This document shows positions 33,731 to 41,037 of a stretch of 41,037 nucleotides of DNA, in pieces. Numbering within the stretch: the stretch's first letter is position 1; each line of letters starts with the position of its first letter. The notes below the pieces were generated by a model that searched no databases, was not told where the DNA came from, and saw nothing but the letters and a program-made list of their open reading frames with translations. Made by a program: the position numbers and the translations under genes. The DNA comes from Rubrivivax sp. (GTDB taxonomy: Bacteria; Pseudomonadota; Gammaproteobacteria; Burkholderiales; Burkholderiaceae_C), in assembly GCA_022842595.1 (NCBI GenBank), contig JALHPF010000042.1:1-41037 (forward strand), given 5' to 3'.

Positions 33731-34979
33731 CAGCGCCACCGTGGCCGTGCCGCCGAACCGCGGGGCACGGGACTACGCGCTCGTCACCGCCGCCTATTGG
33801 GGCTTCACGCTCACCGACGGCGCGCTGCGCATGCTGGTGCTGCTGCACTTCTACCGGCTGGGCTATTCGCCGTTCACGCTGGCCTTCCTGTTCCTCTTGT
33901 ACGAGGCCGCGGGGGTGCTTGCCAACCTCGTGGGCGGCTGGCTGGCCACGCGCTACGGCATCCAGCGCATGCTGGTGGTGGGGCTGGCAACGCAGATCCT
34001 GGGTTTCCTGCTGCTGTCGGCGCTGCAGCCGGGCTGGACGGCGGAGATGTCGGTGGCATGGGTGGTGCTGGCGCAGGGCGTGTGCGGTGTCGCCAAGGAC
34101 CTCACGAAGACCGCGAGCAAGAGCGCCATCAAGCTGACTGCCGGGGCCAGTGGGGAAGGGGCCCAAGGCCAGCTCTTCAAGTGGGTGGCCTTCTTCACCG
34201 GCAGCAAGAATGCGATGAAGGGCGTGGGCTTCTTCCTGGGCGGGCTGCTGCTGCAGACCCTGGGTTTTTCGGCATCGCTCTGGCTGATGGCCGGCCTGCT
34301 GGCTGTGGTGCTGGTGGGTGTGGTGGCCTTCGTGCCACCGCTGATGGGCAAGGCCAAGGCCTCGAAATCGGCGCGTGAGCTGTTCGCGAAGAACCGCGGC
34401 ATCAACCTGCTGGCGGCCGCGCGGGTGGCGCTGTTCGGCGCACGCGATGTCTGGTTCGTGGTCGGCGTGCCGGTGTTCCTGTATTCGGTGGGCTGGACCT
34501 TCACGATGGTGGGCGCCTTCCTGGCGCTGTGGACCATCGGCTACGGCGTCGTGCAGGGCCTGGCGCCGAACATCGTGCGCCGCAGCGCCGACGGGCTCAG
34601 CACCGAGGTGCCGGCCGCGCGGCTGTGGTCGGCGCTGCTGGCTGCGGTGCCGGTGCTGCTGGCCGGGCTGGTACTGGCCGAAGTGCCGAACCTGGAATGG
34701 GTGGTGGTGGCCGGCCTCGCCGTGTTCGGCGTGGCCTTCGCCGTCAACTCCTCGGTGCATTCGTACCTGGTGCTGGCCTATGCCGGCAGCGAGAAGGCTG
34801 CCGAGGACGTGGGCTTCTACTACGCCGCCAATGCGCTGGGCCGCTTCATCGGCACCTTGCTGTCGGGCCTGCTGTACCAGGGCTTCGGGCTGGTCGGTGC
34901 ACTGGCCGGCTCGGCGCTGATGCTGGCGCTGTGCTGGGCCATCACGCTGGGTCTGCCGATCAGGAAGGAACTGGAATGA
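33720..34979 (+). CDS. arsJ: Organoarsenical efflux MFS transporter ArsJ
   Basis: A 419-aa, 12-helix major facilitator superfamily protein, the exporter of 1-arseno-3-phosphoglycerate. The ArsJ pattern is clear: RDYALVTAAYWGFTLTDGALRMLVLLHFYRLGYSPFTLAFLFLLYE at the start, then GVCGVAKDLTKTASKSAIK (family-specific), WVAFFTGSKNAMKGVGFFLGGLLL, and the C-terminal YYAANALGRFIGTLLSGLLYQ. The start at 33720 overlaps gapdh. The stop overlaps arsR by four bases. GAPDH plus ArsJ adjacency is the described arsenate-resistance pair. Confidence 0.95.
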   Translation: MASDSATVAVPPNRGARDYALVTAAYWGFTLTDGALRMLVLLHFYRLGYSPFTLAFLFLLYEAAGVLANLVGGWLATRYGIQRMLVVGLATQILGFLLLSALQPGWTAEMSVAWVVLAQGVCGVAKDLTKTASKSAIKLTAGASGEGAQGQLFKWVAFFTGSKNAMKGVGFFLGGLLLQTLGFSASLWLMAGLLAVVLVGVVAFVPPLMGKAKASKSARELFAKNRGINLLAAARVALFGARDVWFVVGVPVFLYSVGWTFTMVGAFLALWTIGYGVVQGLAPNIVRRSADGLSTEVPAARLWSALLAAVPVLLAGLVLAEVPNLEWVVVAGLAVFGVAFAVNSSVHSYLVLAYAGSEKAAEDVGFYYAANALGRFIGTLLSGLLYQGFGLVGALAGSALMLALCWAITLGLPIRKELE

Positions 34980-35311
34980 ACGAAGCCGATGCCGTCACCG
35001 CACTGGCCGCACTGGCCCAGGGTATGCGCCTGCGGGTGTTCCGCGCCCTGGTGCAGGCCGGGCCGCAGGGCCTGACGCCGGGCGCGCTGACCGCTCTGCT
35101 GGGCGTGGCGGGCTCGACGCTTTCCTTCCACCTGAAGGAACTGGCCCACGCCGGGCTGGTGGTGCCCCGGCGTGACGGGCGCCGCCTGATCTACCGCCCC
35201 GAACTGTCCCGCATGAACGAACTGCTGGCTTACCTGACCGACGACTGCTGCCAGGGCCAGGCCTGTGAACTGCGCCCCCTGGCCGTGGCCGTGCCCGGGC
35301 CCTGCTGCTGA
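34976..35311 (+). CDS. arsR: ArsR-family As(III)-responsive repressor
   Basis: A 111-aa winged-helix repressor. The recognition region LTPGALTALLGVAGSTLSFHLKELAHAGLVVPRRDGRRLIYRP is typical. The helix-3 metal motif ELCVCDL of E. coli ArsR is absent. Instead the C-terminus is Cys-rich: Cys91, Cys92, Cys97, Cys110, Cys111. This resembles the Acidithiobacillus ferrooxidans ArsR type, in which a CC-x5-C cluster near the C-terminus binds As(III); here the spacing is CC-x4-C. It overlaps arsJ by four bases and precedes arsC by 26 bases. As(III) binding would release the upstream palindrome. Confidence 0.93.
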   Translation: MNEADAVTALAALAQGMRLRVFRALVQAGPQGLTPGALTALLGVAGSTLSFHLKELAHAGLVVPRRDGRRLIYRPELSRMNELLAYLTDDCCQGQACELRPLAVAVPGPCC

Positions 35312-35337
35312 GAACCCCACACCCTGAGGAAACCGTC

Positions 35338-35841
35338 ATGAATGCCACCGCCGACAAGGTCTACAACGTCCTCTTCATCTGCACCCACAACTCGGCCCGG
35401 TCGATCCTGGCCGAAGCCCTGCTGAACCACCTGGGCCGGGGCCACTTTCTGGCGCATTCGGCGGGCAGCCAGCCCGGGGGCAGCGTGCACCCGCGTGCCC
35501 TGGCCACGCTGGAACGCATGCACATCGCCGCTGACGGCCTGCGCAGCAAGGACTGGGCGGAGTTCGCCCAGCCCGGCGCGCCCGCCCTGGACTTCGTTTT
35601 CACCGTCTGCGACAACGCCGCGGGCGAGACCTGCCCGGTCTGGCCCGGCCAGCCGATGACCGCACACTGGGGCGTGCCCGACCCGGCACTGTTCAAGGGT
35701 GGTGACGAAGAAACCGCCCGCGTGTTCTGGGACACCGCCATCGTGCTGAAGCGCCGCATCGAGCTGATGCTGGCGCTGCCGCTGGCTTCGCTGGACCGCC
35801 TGGCCATCCAGCGCGAGATCACCGCCATCGGACAGCAGTGA
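35338..35841 (+). CDS. arsC: Arsenate reductase ArsC (LMW-phosphatase fold)
   Basis: A 167-aa arsenate reductase of the low-molecular-weight tyrosine phosphatase fold. The P-loop VLFICTHNSARS carries nucleophile Cys15; resolving Cys91 and Cys99 lie in VCDNAAGETCPVWPG, as in thioredoxin-coupled ArsC. The enzyme turns arsenate into arsenite for export by the next gene product. Its stop overlaps the GTG start of acr3. A glutaredoxin-type ArsC is excluded by fold. Confidence 0.93.
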   Translation: MNATADKVYNVLFICTHNSARSILAEALLNHLGRGHFLAHSAGSQPGGSVHPRALATLERMHIAADGLRSKDWAEFAQPGAPALDFVFTVCDNAAGETCPVWPGQPMTAHWGVPDPALFKGGDEETARVFWDTAIVLKRRIELMLALPLASLDRLAIQREITAIGQQ

Positions 35842-36908
35842 AGGCAGATTCCGGCGGCGCACCCAGCCCGGCGCTGGGGCTCTTCGAACGCTGGCTGAGC
35901 CTGTGGGTGGGCCTGGGCATGGCCGCCGGCGTGGGCCTGGGCCTGTGGCTGCCCGGCTTGTTCCAGGCCGTGGCAGCGCTGGAGTTTGCACAGGTGAACC
36001 TGGTCGTGGCCCTGTTCATCTGGGTGATGATCTACCCGATGATGATCCAGGTCGACTTCGCTGCGGTGCGCAGCGTCGGCCAGCGCCCGCGCGGGCTGGT
36101 GCTCACCCTGGTCATCAACTGGCTCGTCAAGCCCTTCACGATGGCGGCGCTGGCGGTGCTGTTCTTCGAGCATGTGTTCGCGCCCTGGGTCGACCCGCAG
36201 AGCGCCAGCGAGTACATCGCCGGGATGATCCTGCTGGGCGTGGCGCCTTGCACCGCGATGGTGTTCGTGTGGAGCCAGCTGACCCGCGGCGACGCCGCCT
36301 ACACGCTGGTGCAGGTGTCGGTGAACGACTTGGTCATGGTCTTCGCCTTTGCGCCGCTCGCGGCCTTTCTGCTGGGTGTGACCGACATCACCGTGCCCTG
36401 GCAGACGCTGCTGCTGGCCACCGTGCTCTACGTGGTGCTGCCGCTGCTGGCGGGTGCGGCCACCCGCTGGGCCTGGCTGCGCAGCGGCGGGCCAGAGCGG
36501 CTGGCGCGGGGCGTGGCAGCGCTCAAGCCCTGGGCCGTGGGCGGGCTGGTGGCCACCGTGGTGCTGCTGTTCGGCCTGCAGGCCCCCACGTTGCTGGCCA
36601 AGCCGCTGGTGATTGCGATGATCGCGGTGCCGCTGGTGCTGCAGAGCTACGGCATCTTTGCGCTGGCCTATGCTGCGGCCTGGAAGCTCAAGCTGCCGCA
36701 TAACATCGCCGCGCCGGCCTGCATGATCGGTACCTCCAATTTCTTCGAACTCGCCGTGGCCGTGGCCATTTCGCTGTTCGGCCTGAATTCCGGCGCCGCC
36801 CTGGCCACCGTGGTGGGCGTGCTGGTCGAGGTGCCGGTGATGCTGTCGCTGGTGGCCCTGGCCAACCGCACCCGGCACTGGTTTCCTGCCGCACCCGACA
36901 CCGTATGA
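35838..36908 (+). CDS. acr3: Arsenite efflux permease Acr3
   Basis: A 356-aa, ten-helix membrane protein of the ACR3 family. The GVAPCTAMVFVWS loop holds Cys138, matching the conserved TM4 cysteine needed in studied Acr3 proteins; a conserved Glu is seen in VLVEVPVML near the end. Other marks: FIWVMIYPMMIQVDF and CMIGTSNFFELAVAVAISLFG. The start is GTG at 35838, overlapping arsC. It exports the arsenite that ArsC makes. It overlaps arsH by four bases. Confidence 0.95.
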   Translation: MKADSGGAPSPALGLFERWLSLWVGLGMAAGVGLGLWLPGLFQAVAALEFAQVNLVVALFIWVMIYPMMIQVDFAAVRSVGQRPRGLVLTLVINWLVKPFTMAALAVLFFEHVFAPWVDPQSASEYIAGMILLGVAPCTAMVFVWSQLTRGDAAYTLVQVSVNDLVMVFAFAPLAAFLLGVTDITVPWQTLLLATVLYVVLPLLAGAATRWAWLRSGGPERLARGVAALKPWAVGGLVATVVLLFGLQAPTLLAKPLVIAMIAVPLVLQSYGIFALAYAAAWKLKLPHNIAAPACMIGTSNFFELAVAVAISLFGLNSGAALATVVGVLVEVPVMLSLVALANRTRHWFPAAPDTV

Positions 36909-37642
36909 CCGATTCTGCCGAAGCACCGAACCTGAGCGATCTGCCGCTGATCGACCCCACACATTTCCAGGTGCCTCAGCAGGGCGCACTGCAAGTGGCC
37001 GCGCGGGCCCCGCACCCACCGCGCATCCTGCTGCTCTACGGTTCTCTGCGCGAACGCTCGTACAGCAAGTTGCTGACCCTGGAAGCCGCCCGCCTGCTGC
37101 AGGCCATGGGCGGCGAGGTACGCCTGTTCGACCCCGCCGGCCTGCCGCTGCCCGACGCTGAACCCGCCAGCCACCCCAAGGTCCAGGAACTGCGTGACCT
37201 GGCAGCCTGGGCCGAAGGCATGGTCTGGACATCGCCCGAACGCCATGGCGCGATGACCGGCATCCTGAAGGCGCAGATCGACTGGATTCCGCTCGAGGTG
37301 GGCGCGGTGCGGCCGACGCAGGGCAAGACGCTGGCGGTGATGCAGGTCTCGGGTGGCTCGCAGTCGTTCAACGCTGTCAACCAGATGCGCGTGCTCGGCC
37401 GCTGGATGCGCATGCTGACGATCCCCAACCAGAGCTCGGTGGCCAAGGCCTACCAGGAATTCGACGAGGCCGGGCGCATGAAACCTTCGCCGTTCTACGA
37501 GCGCGTCGTCGATGTGATGGAAGAGCTGATGAAGTTCACCGTGCTCACGCGCGACGTGGCGCCGTATCTGGTGGACCGCTACAGCGAACGCCGTGAAAAC
37601 GCCGCGGCGCTGGCCGCACGCATGCGGCAGGACAGCTTGTGA
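36905..37642 (+). CDS. arsH: ArsH NADPH-dependent flavoprotein
   Basis: A 245-aa flavodoxin-fold protein of the ArsH family. The FMN phosphate loop is LLYGSLRERSYSKLL; conserved stretches include WTSPERHGAMTGILKAQIDWIPL and VSGGSQSFNAVNQMRVLGRWMRMLTIPNQSS. ArsH oxidises trivalent methylated organoarsenicals and shows FMN reductase activity in studied cases. Full length; overlaps acr3 and chrA by four bases each. Confidence 0.95.
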   Translation: MTDSAEAPNLSDLPLIDPTHFQVPQQGALQVAARAPHPPRILLLYGSLRERSYSKLLTLEAARLLQAMGGEVRLFDPAGLPLPDAEPASHPKVQELRDLAAWAEGMVWTSPERHGAMTGILKAQIDWIPLEVGAVRPTQGKTLAVMQVSGGSQSFNAVNQMRVLGRWMRMLTIPNQSSVAKAYQEFDEAGRMKPSPFYERVVDVMEELMKFTVLTRDVAPYLVDRYSERRENAAALAARMRQDSL

Positions 37643-38844
37643 GCGCAGCGGCGCCGCCGGGCCATGCGCTGGAGGTGCTGCAGGTCTTCACGCGGCTCGG
37701 GCTCACTTCGTTCGGAGGGCCGGTGGCGCACCTGGGCTACTTCCGCACCGAATTCGTCGAGCGCCGGCGCTGGCTGGACGAAGCCGCCTATGCCGAACTG
37801 GTGGCGCTGTGCCAGTTCCTGCCCGGGCCGGCGAGCAGCCAGGTGGGCATGGCCATCGGCCTGGGCCGGGCAGGGTGGCTGGGTGCGGCGGCGGCCTGGG
37901 TGGGCTTCACGCTGCCTTCGGCGCTGGCGCTGATCCTCTTCGCGCTGGGCGTGGCGCAGTGGCAGGGCCTGGCCCAGTCGGGCGCCGTGCATGGGCTGAA
38001 GCTGGCGGCCGTGGCCATCGTCGCGCAGGCGGTGTGGGGCATGGCGCGAACACTCTGCCCCGACCTGCCGCGGGCCGCGCTGGCGGCAGTGTGCGCAGCG
38101 CTGGTGCTGCTGGTGCCCGGCACTGTCGGGCAGGTGACCGCCATCGTGATCGGCGCCGTGGTCGGGCGCTGGGCCCTGCAAGAGGTGCGGGCAAGCGCCG
38201 CCAACGACAAGCCCCAGCCGCCATCACCGGTCGGCCGGGCGACCGGCGCGATGCTGCTGGGCCTGTTCGTTCTGCTGCTGCTGGCGCTGCCGCTGGTGGC
38301 TGCTGCCAGCGGTTCGATGCTGATGCAGGCCGTGGCCGCGTTCTACCAGGCCGGGGCCTTGGTGTTCGGCGGCGGCCATGTGGTGTTGCCGTTGCTGCAG
38401 GCGGGTGTCGTGCCACCGGGCTGGGTCGGCGCCGACGTCTTCCTGGCTGGCTACGGCGCGGCCCAGGCCGTGCCCGGGCCGCTGTTCAGCTTTGCCGCCT
38501 ATCTGGGCGCCGTGATGCCGGCGCCGCTGGGCGGCTTCGGCGGCGGAATGTTGTTGCTGGGGGTGATCTTCCTGCCGGCGTTCCTGCTGGTGGCCGGGGT
38601 CTTGCCGTTCTGGGACGTGGTTCGCCGGCGCGTCGGCGCGCGCAGCGCGATGGCCGGAGTCAACGCCGCCGTGGTGGGTGTGCTGGCCGGGGCGCTGGCG
38701 GGGCCGGTCAGCGCAGGCGCCGTCAACTCGCCGGGCGACTGGGTGCTGGTCGCCGTGGCCTTGGGGCTGCTGCTGTCGAGGCGTGTGCCAACGCTCGTGG
38801 TGCTGGCCAGCGTGGCCGTGATCTCGCAGTTCGTGGCCACCTGA
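37639..38844 (+). CDS. chrA: Chromate transporter ChrA
   Basis: A 401-aa membrane protein with two homologous CHR halves, the full-length type. The first starts FTRLGLTSFGGPVAHLGYFRTEFVERRRWLDEAAYAELVALCQFLPGPASSQVGMAIG; the second has GALVFGGGHVVLPLLQ...AQAVPGPLFSFAAYLG. The family exports chromate, driven by the proton gradient. The start is GTG at 37639, overlapping arsH by four bases. It is the last gene of the arsenic operon. Whether it truly carries chromate or another oxyanion in this operon is open. Confidence 0.92.
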   Translation: MSAAAPPGHALEVLQVFTRLGLTSFGGPVAHLGYFRTEFVERRRWLDEAAYAELVALCQFLPGPASSQVGMAIGLGRAGWLGAAAAWVGFTLPSALALILFALGVAQWQGLAQSGAVHGLKLAAVAIVAQAVWGMARTLCPDLPRAALAAVCAALVLLVPGTVGQVTAIVIGAVVGRWALQEVRASAANDKPQPPSPVGRATGAMLLGLFVLLLLALPLVAAASGSMLMQAVAAFYQAGALVFGGGHVVLPLLQAGVVPPGWVGADVFLAGYGAAQAVPGPLFSFAAYLGAVMPAPLGGFGGGMLLLGVIFLPAFLLVAGVLPFWDVVRRRVGARSAMAGVNAAVVGVLAGALAGPVSAGAVNSPGDWVLVAVALGLLLSRRVPTLVVLASVAVISQFVAT

Positions 38845-38854
38845 CGTTGCGGCG

Positions 38855-40519
38855 TCAGTTGTTCGCCGGGACGTCCTTGCGCCACTTCAGGCAGTCCGGG
38901 TGTTGCCGGTTCTCTGAACGCCAGCACATGCGTTCCATGCACGCGAAGTAGCGCAGATGCGGCCGGGTGCTGCAGGTCGCTTCCGGGCCCTGGGCTGCCG
39001 GGTCGCCAGCGGAGTCTGGCGCGGTGGTCTCGGCCGGCCCGGCCGGCGTTGTCGACGTGGCATTCGCTGTCTGCTGGCGGCCACCGGCAGGTGCTGTGAG
39101 TCCTGCCGCTCGGGATTCAGTGGCCGGTGACAGGATCCGGGCGGGGGCAGGCGGGGCGGCTGCGGTGTCGCCGCGCGGGCTCTGCCTGGCGGTCACCGGA
39201 AGTTCGACGGACCTGGCCATCGTCGCGGCTGCCGGCGGCGTGCTGGCAGCAGCAGCGGAAGGCCTGGCCGCGGTCGCGTCCGCGGGTGCGGCGGTGGCTG
39301 CAGGTGCGGTTTCGGATGCGGGTGCGGCTGGTGGCTGCAGCTGTGGCTGGGCCACGACTTCTGCTGGCGTGGCGGGCCCCATGGCGGCAGCCGGAGGCGC
39401 CACGGCCGGCTGCATCCACAGGGAGCCCCCCGCCACGATGGCCAGCAGGGCTACTGCGGCCCCGCCCAGCCACACCGCGACCGAACGACGGGCAGGAGCG
39501 GCCCGGGCCGCAGGCGCCGCAGCCAGTGCCTGTGGCCGGGCCATCAGCACGGTGCGATCGATGTCCTCTGAAGGCACCGCGCCGGGCGGCCCTGCCGCCC
39601 GTCCAGGCGCCATGCGCCGGCCCTGGAGCACTTCGCGCAAGGCTGCCACGCTTTGCGGCCGGTCGGACGGTTTCGGCGCCAACATCCAGTCCACCAGACG
39701 CAGCCAGTCGGCGCTGTAACCCGCGGGTGCACGTTCGACAAGACTCGGGGCATCGTCGTGCAGCGTGCGTGCCGTGGCCGGTGCCGGCGGGCGGCCGAGC
39801 AGCAGGAAGTGCAGCGTGGCGCCCAGGGCGTAGAAGTCGGTCCACGGCCCCTGCCTGACCGAGCCGGCTTCGCCGTACTGCTCGATCGGGGCATAAGCGG
39901 GCTTGAGGATGGCCGTCAGCGTCTGGCTCTTGTCGGCGGCCACGCGGCGCGCGGCGCCGAAGTCCAGCAGCACGGCGCGGCCGTCGGGCTCGATCTGGAT
40001 GTTGTCTGGCGAGATGTCGCGGTGGTAGACGTTGGCGCCATGCAGGCGTTCAAGCGCGTCCAGCATCGACGCCAGCAGCTCGCGCATCCAGGCCTCTTCC
40101 GGCGCTGCGCTGGCGGCCTGGCGCATCTGCTTCAAGGTTTGCCCACGCAGCACGGGCATGGCCATGTAGGCCGTGCCGTTGGCTTCCCAGAAGCGCAGCA
40201 CCTTCAACAGCGACGGGTGGTCGAAGCTGGCCAAGAGGCGCGCCTCGTTGACGAACGACTTCAGCCCGATGTCGAAGGTTTCGGCGTCGGCCTGCGAACG
40301 CAGCGACACATGCAGCGTGGCCGTGCGCCCGACCAGGGACGAGGGCATGTATTCCTTGATCGCGACTTCACGCTCGAGCGCATGGTCGAAAGCCAGGTAG
40401 ACGATGCCGAAGCCACCCACACCCATGACCCGGCGCACCTCGAACTCGGCCAGGCGGGTGCCGGGCGGCAAGGCGCTGGGGTTGCCCGCGCCGGTGAGGT
40501 CTGTGGCTGCAGTGGACAT
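38855..40519 (-). CDS. Membrane-anchored Ser/Thr protein kinase
   Basis: A 554-aa kinase. Kinase domain about residues 24-300: glycine loop GVGGFG at 33-38, Lys55 in VAIKEY, catalytic HRD at 167-169 with Asn173, DFG at 186-188, and APIEQYG (activation/P+1 loop). It then has a Pro/Ala linker, one TM helix at 347-369 and an outer region of about 180 residues. That region is low-complexity Ala/Pro/Thr, then a compact Cys-rich end (CSTRPHLRYFACMERMCWRSENRQHPDCLKW). The tail could be a disulfide-bonded sensor. Catalytic residues are complete. Start at 40519 has no clear ribosome site. It converges on chrA with a 10-bp gap. Confidence 0.88.
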   Translation of the reverse strand: MSTAATDLTGAGNPSALPPGTRLAEFEVRRVMGVGGFGIVYLAFDHALEREVAIKEYMPSSLVGRTATLHVSLRSQADAETFDIGLKSFVNEARLLASFDHPSLLKVLRFWEANGTAYMAMPVLRGQTLKQMRQAASAAPEEAWMRELLASMLDALERLHGANVYHRDISPDNIQIEPDGRAVLLDFGAARRVAADKSQTLTAILKPAYAPIEQYGEAGSVRQGPWTDFYALGATLHFLLLGRPPAPATARTLHDDAPSLVERAPAGYSADWLRLVDWMLAPKPSDRPQSVAALREVLQGRRMAPGRAAGPPGAVPSEDIDRTVLMARPQALAAAPAARAAPARRSVAVWLGGAAVALLAIVAGGSLWMQPAVAPPAAAMGPATPAEVVAQPQLQPPAAPASETAPAATAAPADATAARPSAAAASTPPAAATMARSVELPVTARQSPRGDTAAAPPAPARILSPATESRAAGLTAPAGGRQQTANATSTTPAGPAETTAPDSAGDPAAQGPEATCSTRPHLRYFACMERMCWRSENRQHPDCLKWRKDVPANN

Positions 40520-41037
40520 GGTCGAACGAGCTTAGCAGCGGCGGCCTGCAGACCCATCCTTTCGACACGTGACGTTCGTGAACTAAGGGGCGGCAGTGGG
40601 GCGTGTCTCCCGCCATCGAGCGCTTGCCCCCGCCAGGAGCCGTTCCCGTACGCTTGATGCTGCCCACTCTTCAGCTGGCTCGGACCGGTCCTTGGCATCC
40701 TGCTGTCGACGTCGTGGTGTGCCACGGGCGGCGCGCTGTCTGCCGGGTGTCGGCTTGCGGCCCGTTGCAGTCGTTCGCTCGGACCCCTTCGGCTGTCGAT
40801 GCGGGTCCCTTGGGCTGGGCGAGCCGGGTGGCCCCCTCCGCTCATGTCCCCCGCCCACGGTCCGTCAGGTGCCAGAGGCACCTGACGGACCGTGGGCTCC
40901 TCCTTTACTTCGCTGCGTGGGCCACCCGACTCACCCAGCCCGCCAACGTGTCGGCGCGCGACGGTGGAATGCAAAACCCGCGGCCGGATCAGGTGGCTGG
41001 GGTGTGTTGCGCAGCGAAGTAAAGGAGGAGCCGGCTG
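40520..41037. repeat. Intergenic contig end with nested inverted repeats, probable dispersed repeat
   Basis: No gene is credible here. A perfect hairpin with 20-bp arms and a 3-base loop spans 40854-40896 (arm CCCACGGTCC...AGGTGCC). It is enclosed by imperfect 22-bp arms, 40813-40834 and 40919-40940 (19 of 22 pair). A further 23-bp sequence, 40895-40917 (GGCTCCTCCTTTACTTCGCT...), recurs inverted at 41010-41032, next to the contig end. The assembly stopping inside this structure suggests several copies in the genome. Frames on the minus strand in this region lack support. Confidence 0.75.

Noticed and set aside
40261..40974. Minus-strand 237-codon frame at the contig end
   Set aside because: Overlaps the kinase N-terminus in another frame and runs through the palindromic repeat; no domain seen.

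Overview
The window reads as a high-GC (by eye close to 70%) chromosomal contig from a betaproteobacterium, most likely Burkholderiales of the Rubrivivax/Leptothrix/Ideonella type. The grounds are an MlaE/MlaF/MlaD/PqiC-type lipid transport cluster, a Bug-family solute receptor next to a CoA-dependent acid catabolism operon, an ars operon of the ArsJ type, and dense operons with 4-nt ATGA or GTGA stop/start overlaps. The genus is an inference. The contig starts with 14 bases identical to the end of an Illumina adapter and ends inside a structured, probably multi-copy repeat, so both ends are assembly breaks.

Layout. (1) 1-2706, plus: MCE-type lipid ABC transporter (permease truncated at its 5' end, ATPase, MlaD-like protein) with a 20-codon mini-ORF coupled between ATPase and MlaD. 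(2) 2707-13642, plus: an accessory block of about 11 kb. Its left part looks like integron cassette DNA: an exported agmatine-deiminase-family enzyme, a strong attC right half, and a signal-peptide protein broken by a frameshift. Then come a glyoxalase-fold protein, a 0.7-kb stretch without a gene, a TerB-like helical protein, an alpha-glucan phosphorylase, and a train of small-domain genes (DUF, phosphoesterase, TonB-like lipoprotein, GrpB, GNAT, AHSA1, DUF1801, DinB). (3) 13643-14290, plus: a PqiC-type lipoprotein of the kind that normally follows mlaD, which suggests that the block in (2) split the lipid-transport operon. (4) 14316-16995, minus: TVP38-type membrane protein, ATP-grasp enzyme and YHS lipoprotein, overlapping end to start.

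(5) 17066-23271: an acyl-CoA module on the minus strand (feruloyl-CoA-synthase-like ligase, enoyl-CoA hydratase, thiolase, thioesterase, Bug-type receptor) and a divergent TetR regulator. The gap between them holds two copies of an inverted repeat, CATACA-N4-TGTATG and a near copy, which are probable operators. (6) 23268-29052, plus: YbbA/YbbP-type ABC exporter, DUF502 membrane protein, PHB-depolymerase-family esterase, and a small exported protein. (7) 29217-32507, minus: P-type cation ATPase and a TetR regulator. (8) 32684-38844, plus: a seven-gene arsenic/chromate operon: GAPDH, ArsJ, ArsR, ArsC, Acr3, ArsH, ChrA. It combines arsenate detoxification through 1-arseno-3-phosphoglycerate export (GAPDH plus ArsJ), arsenate reduction with arsenite export (ArsC plus Acr3), ArsH, and a chromate transporter. 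A TTCGA-N6-TCGAA palindrome lies upstream. (9) 38855-40519, minus: a membrane-anchored Ser/Thr protein kinase, converging on chrA. (10) 40520-41037: intergenic, with nested inverted repeats.

No rRNA, tRNA, CRISPR array, transposase or integrase was recognised. The best candidates for new biology are the cassette-like insertion in the lipid-transport operon, the coupled mini-ORF, the paired TetR operators and the terminal nested palindromes. No wholly new multi-gene system is evident.
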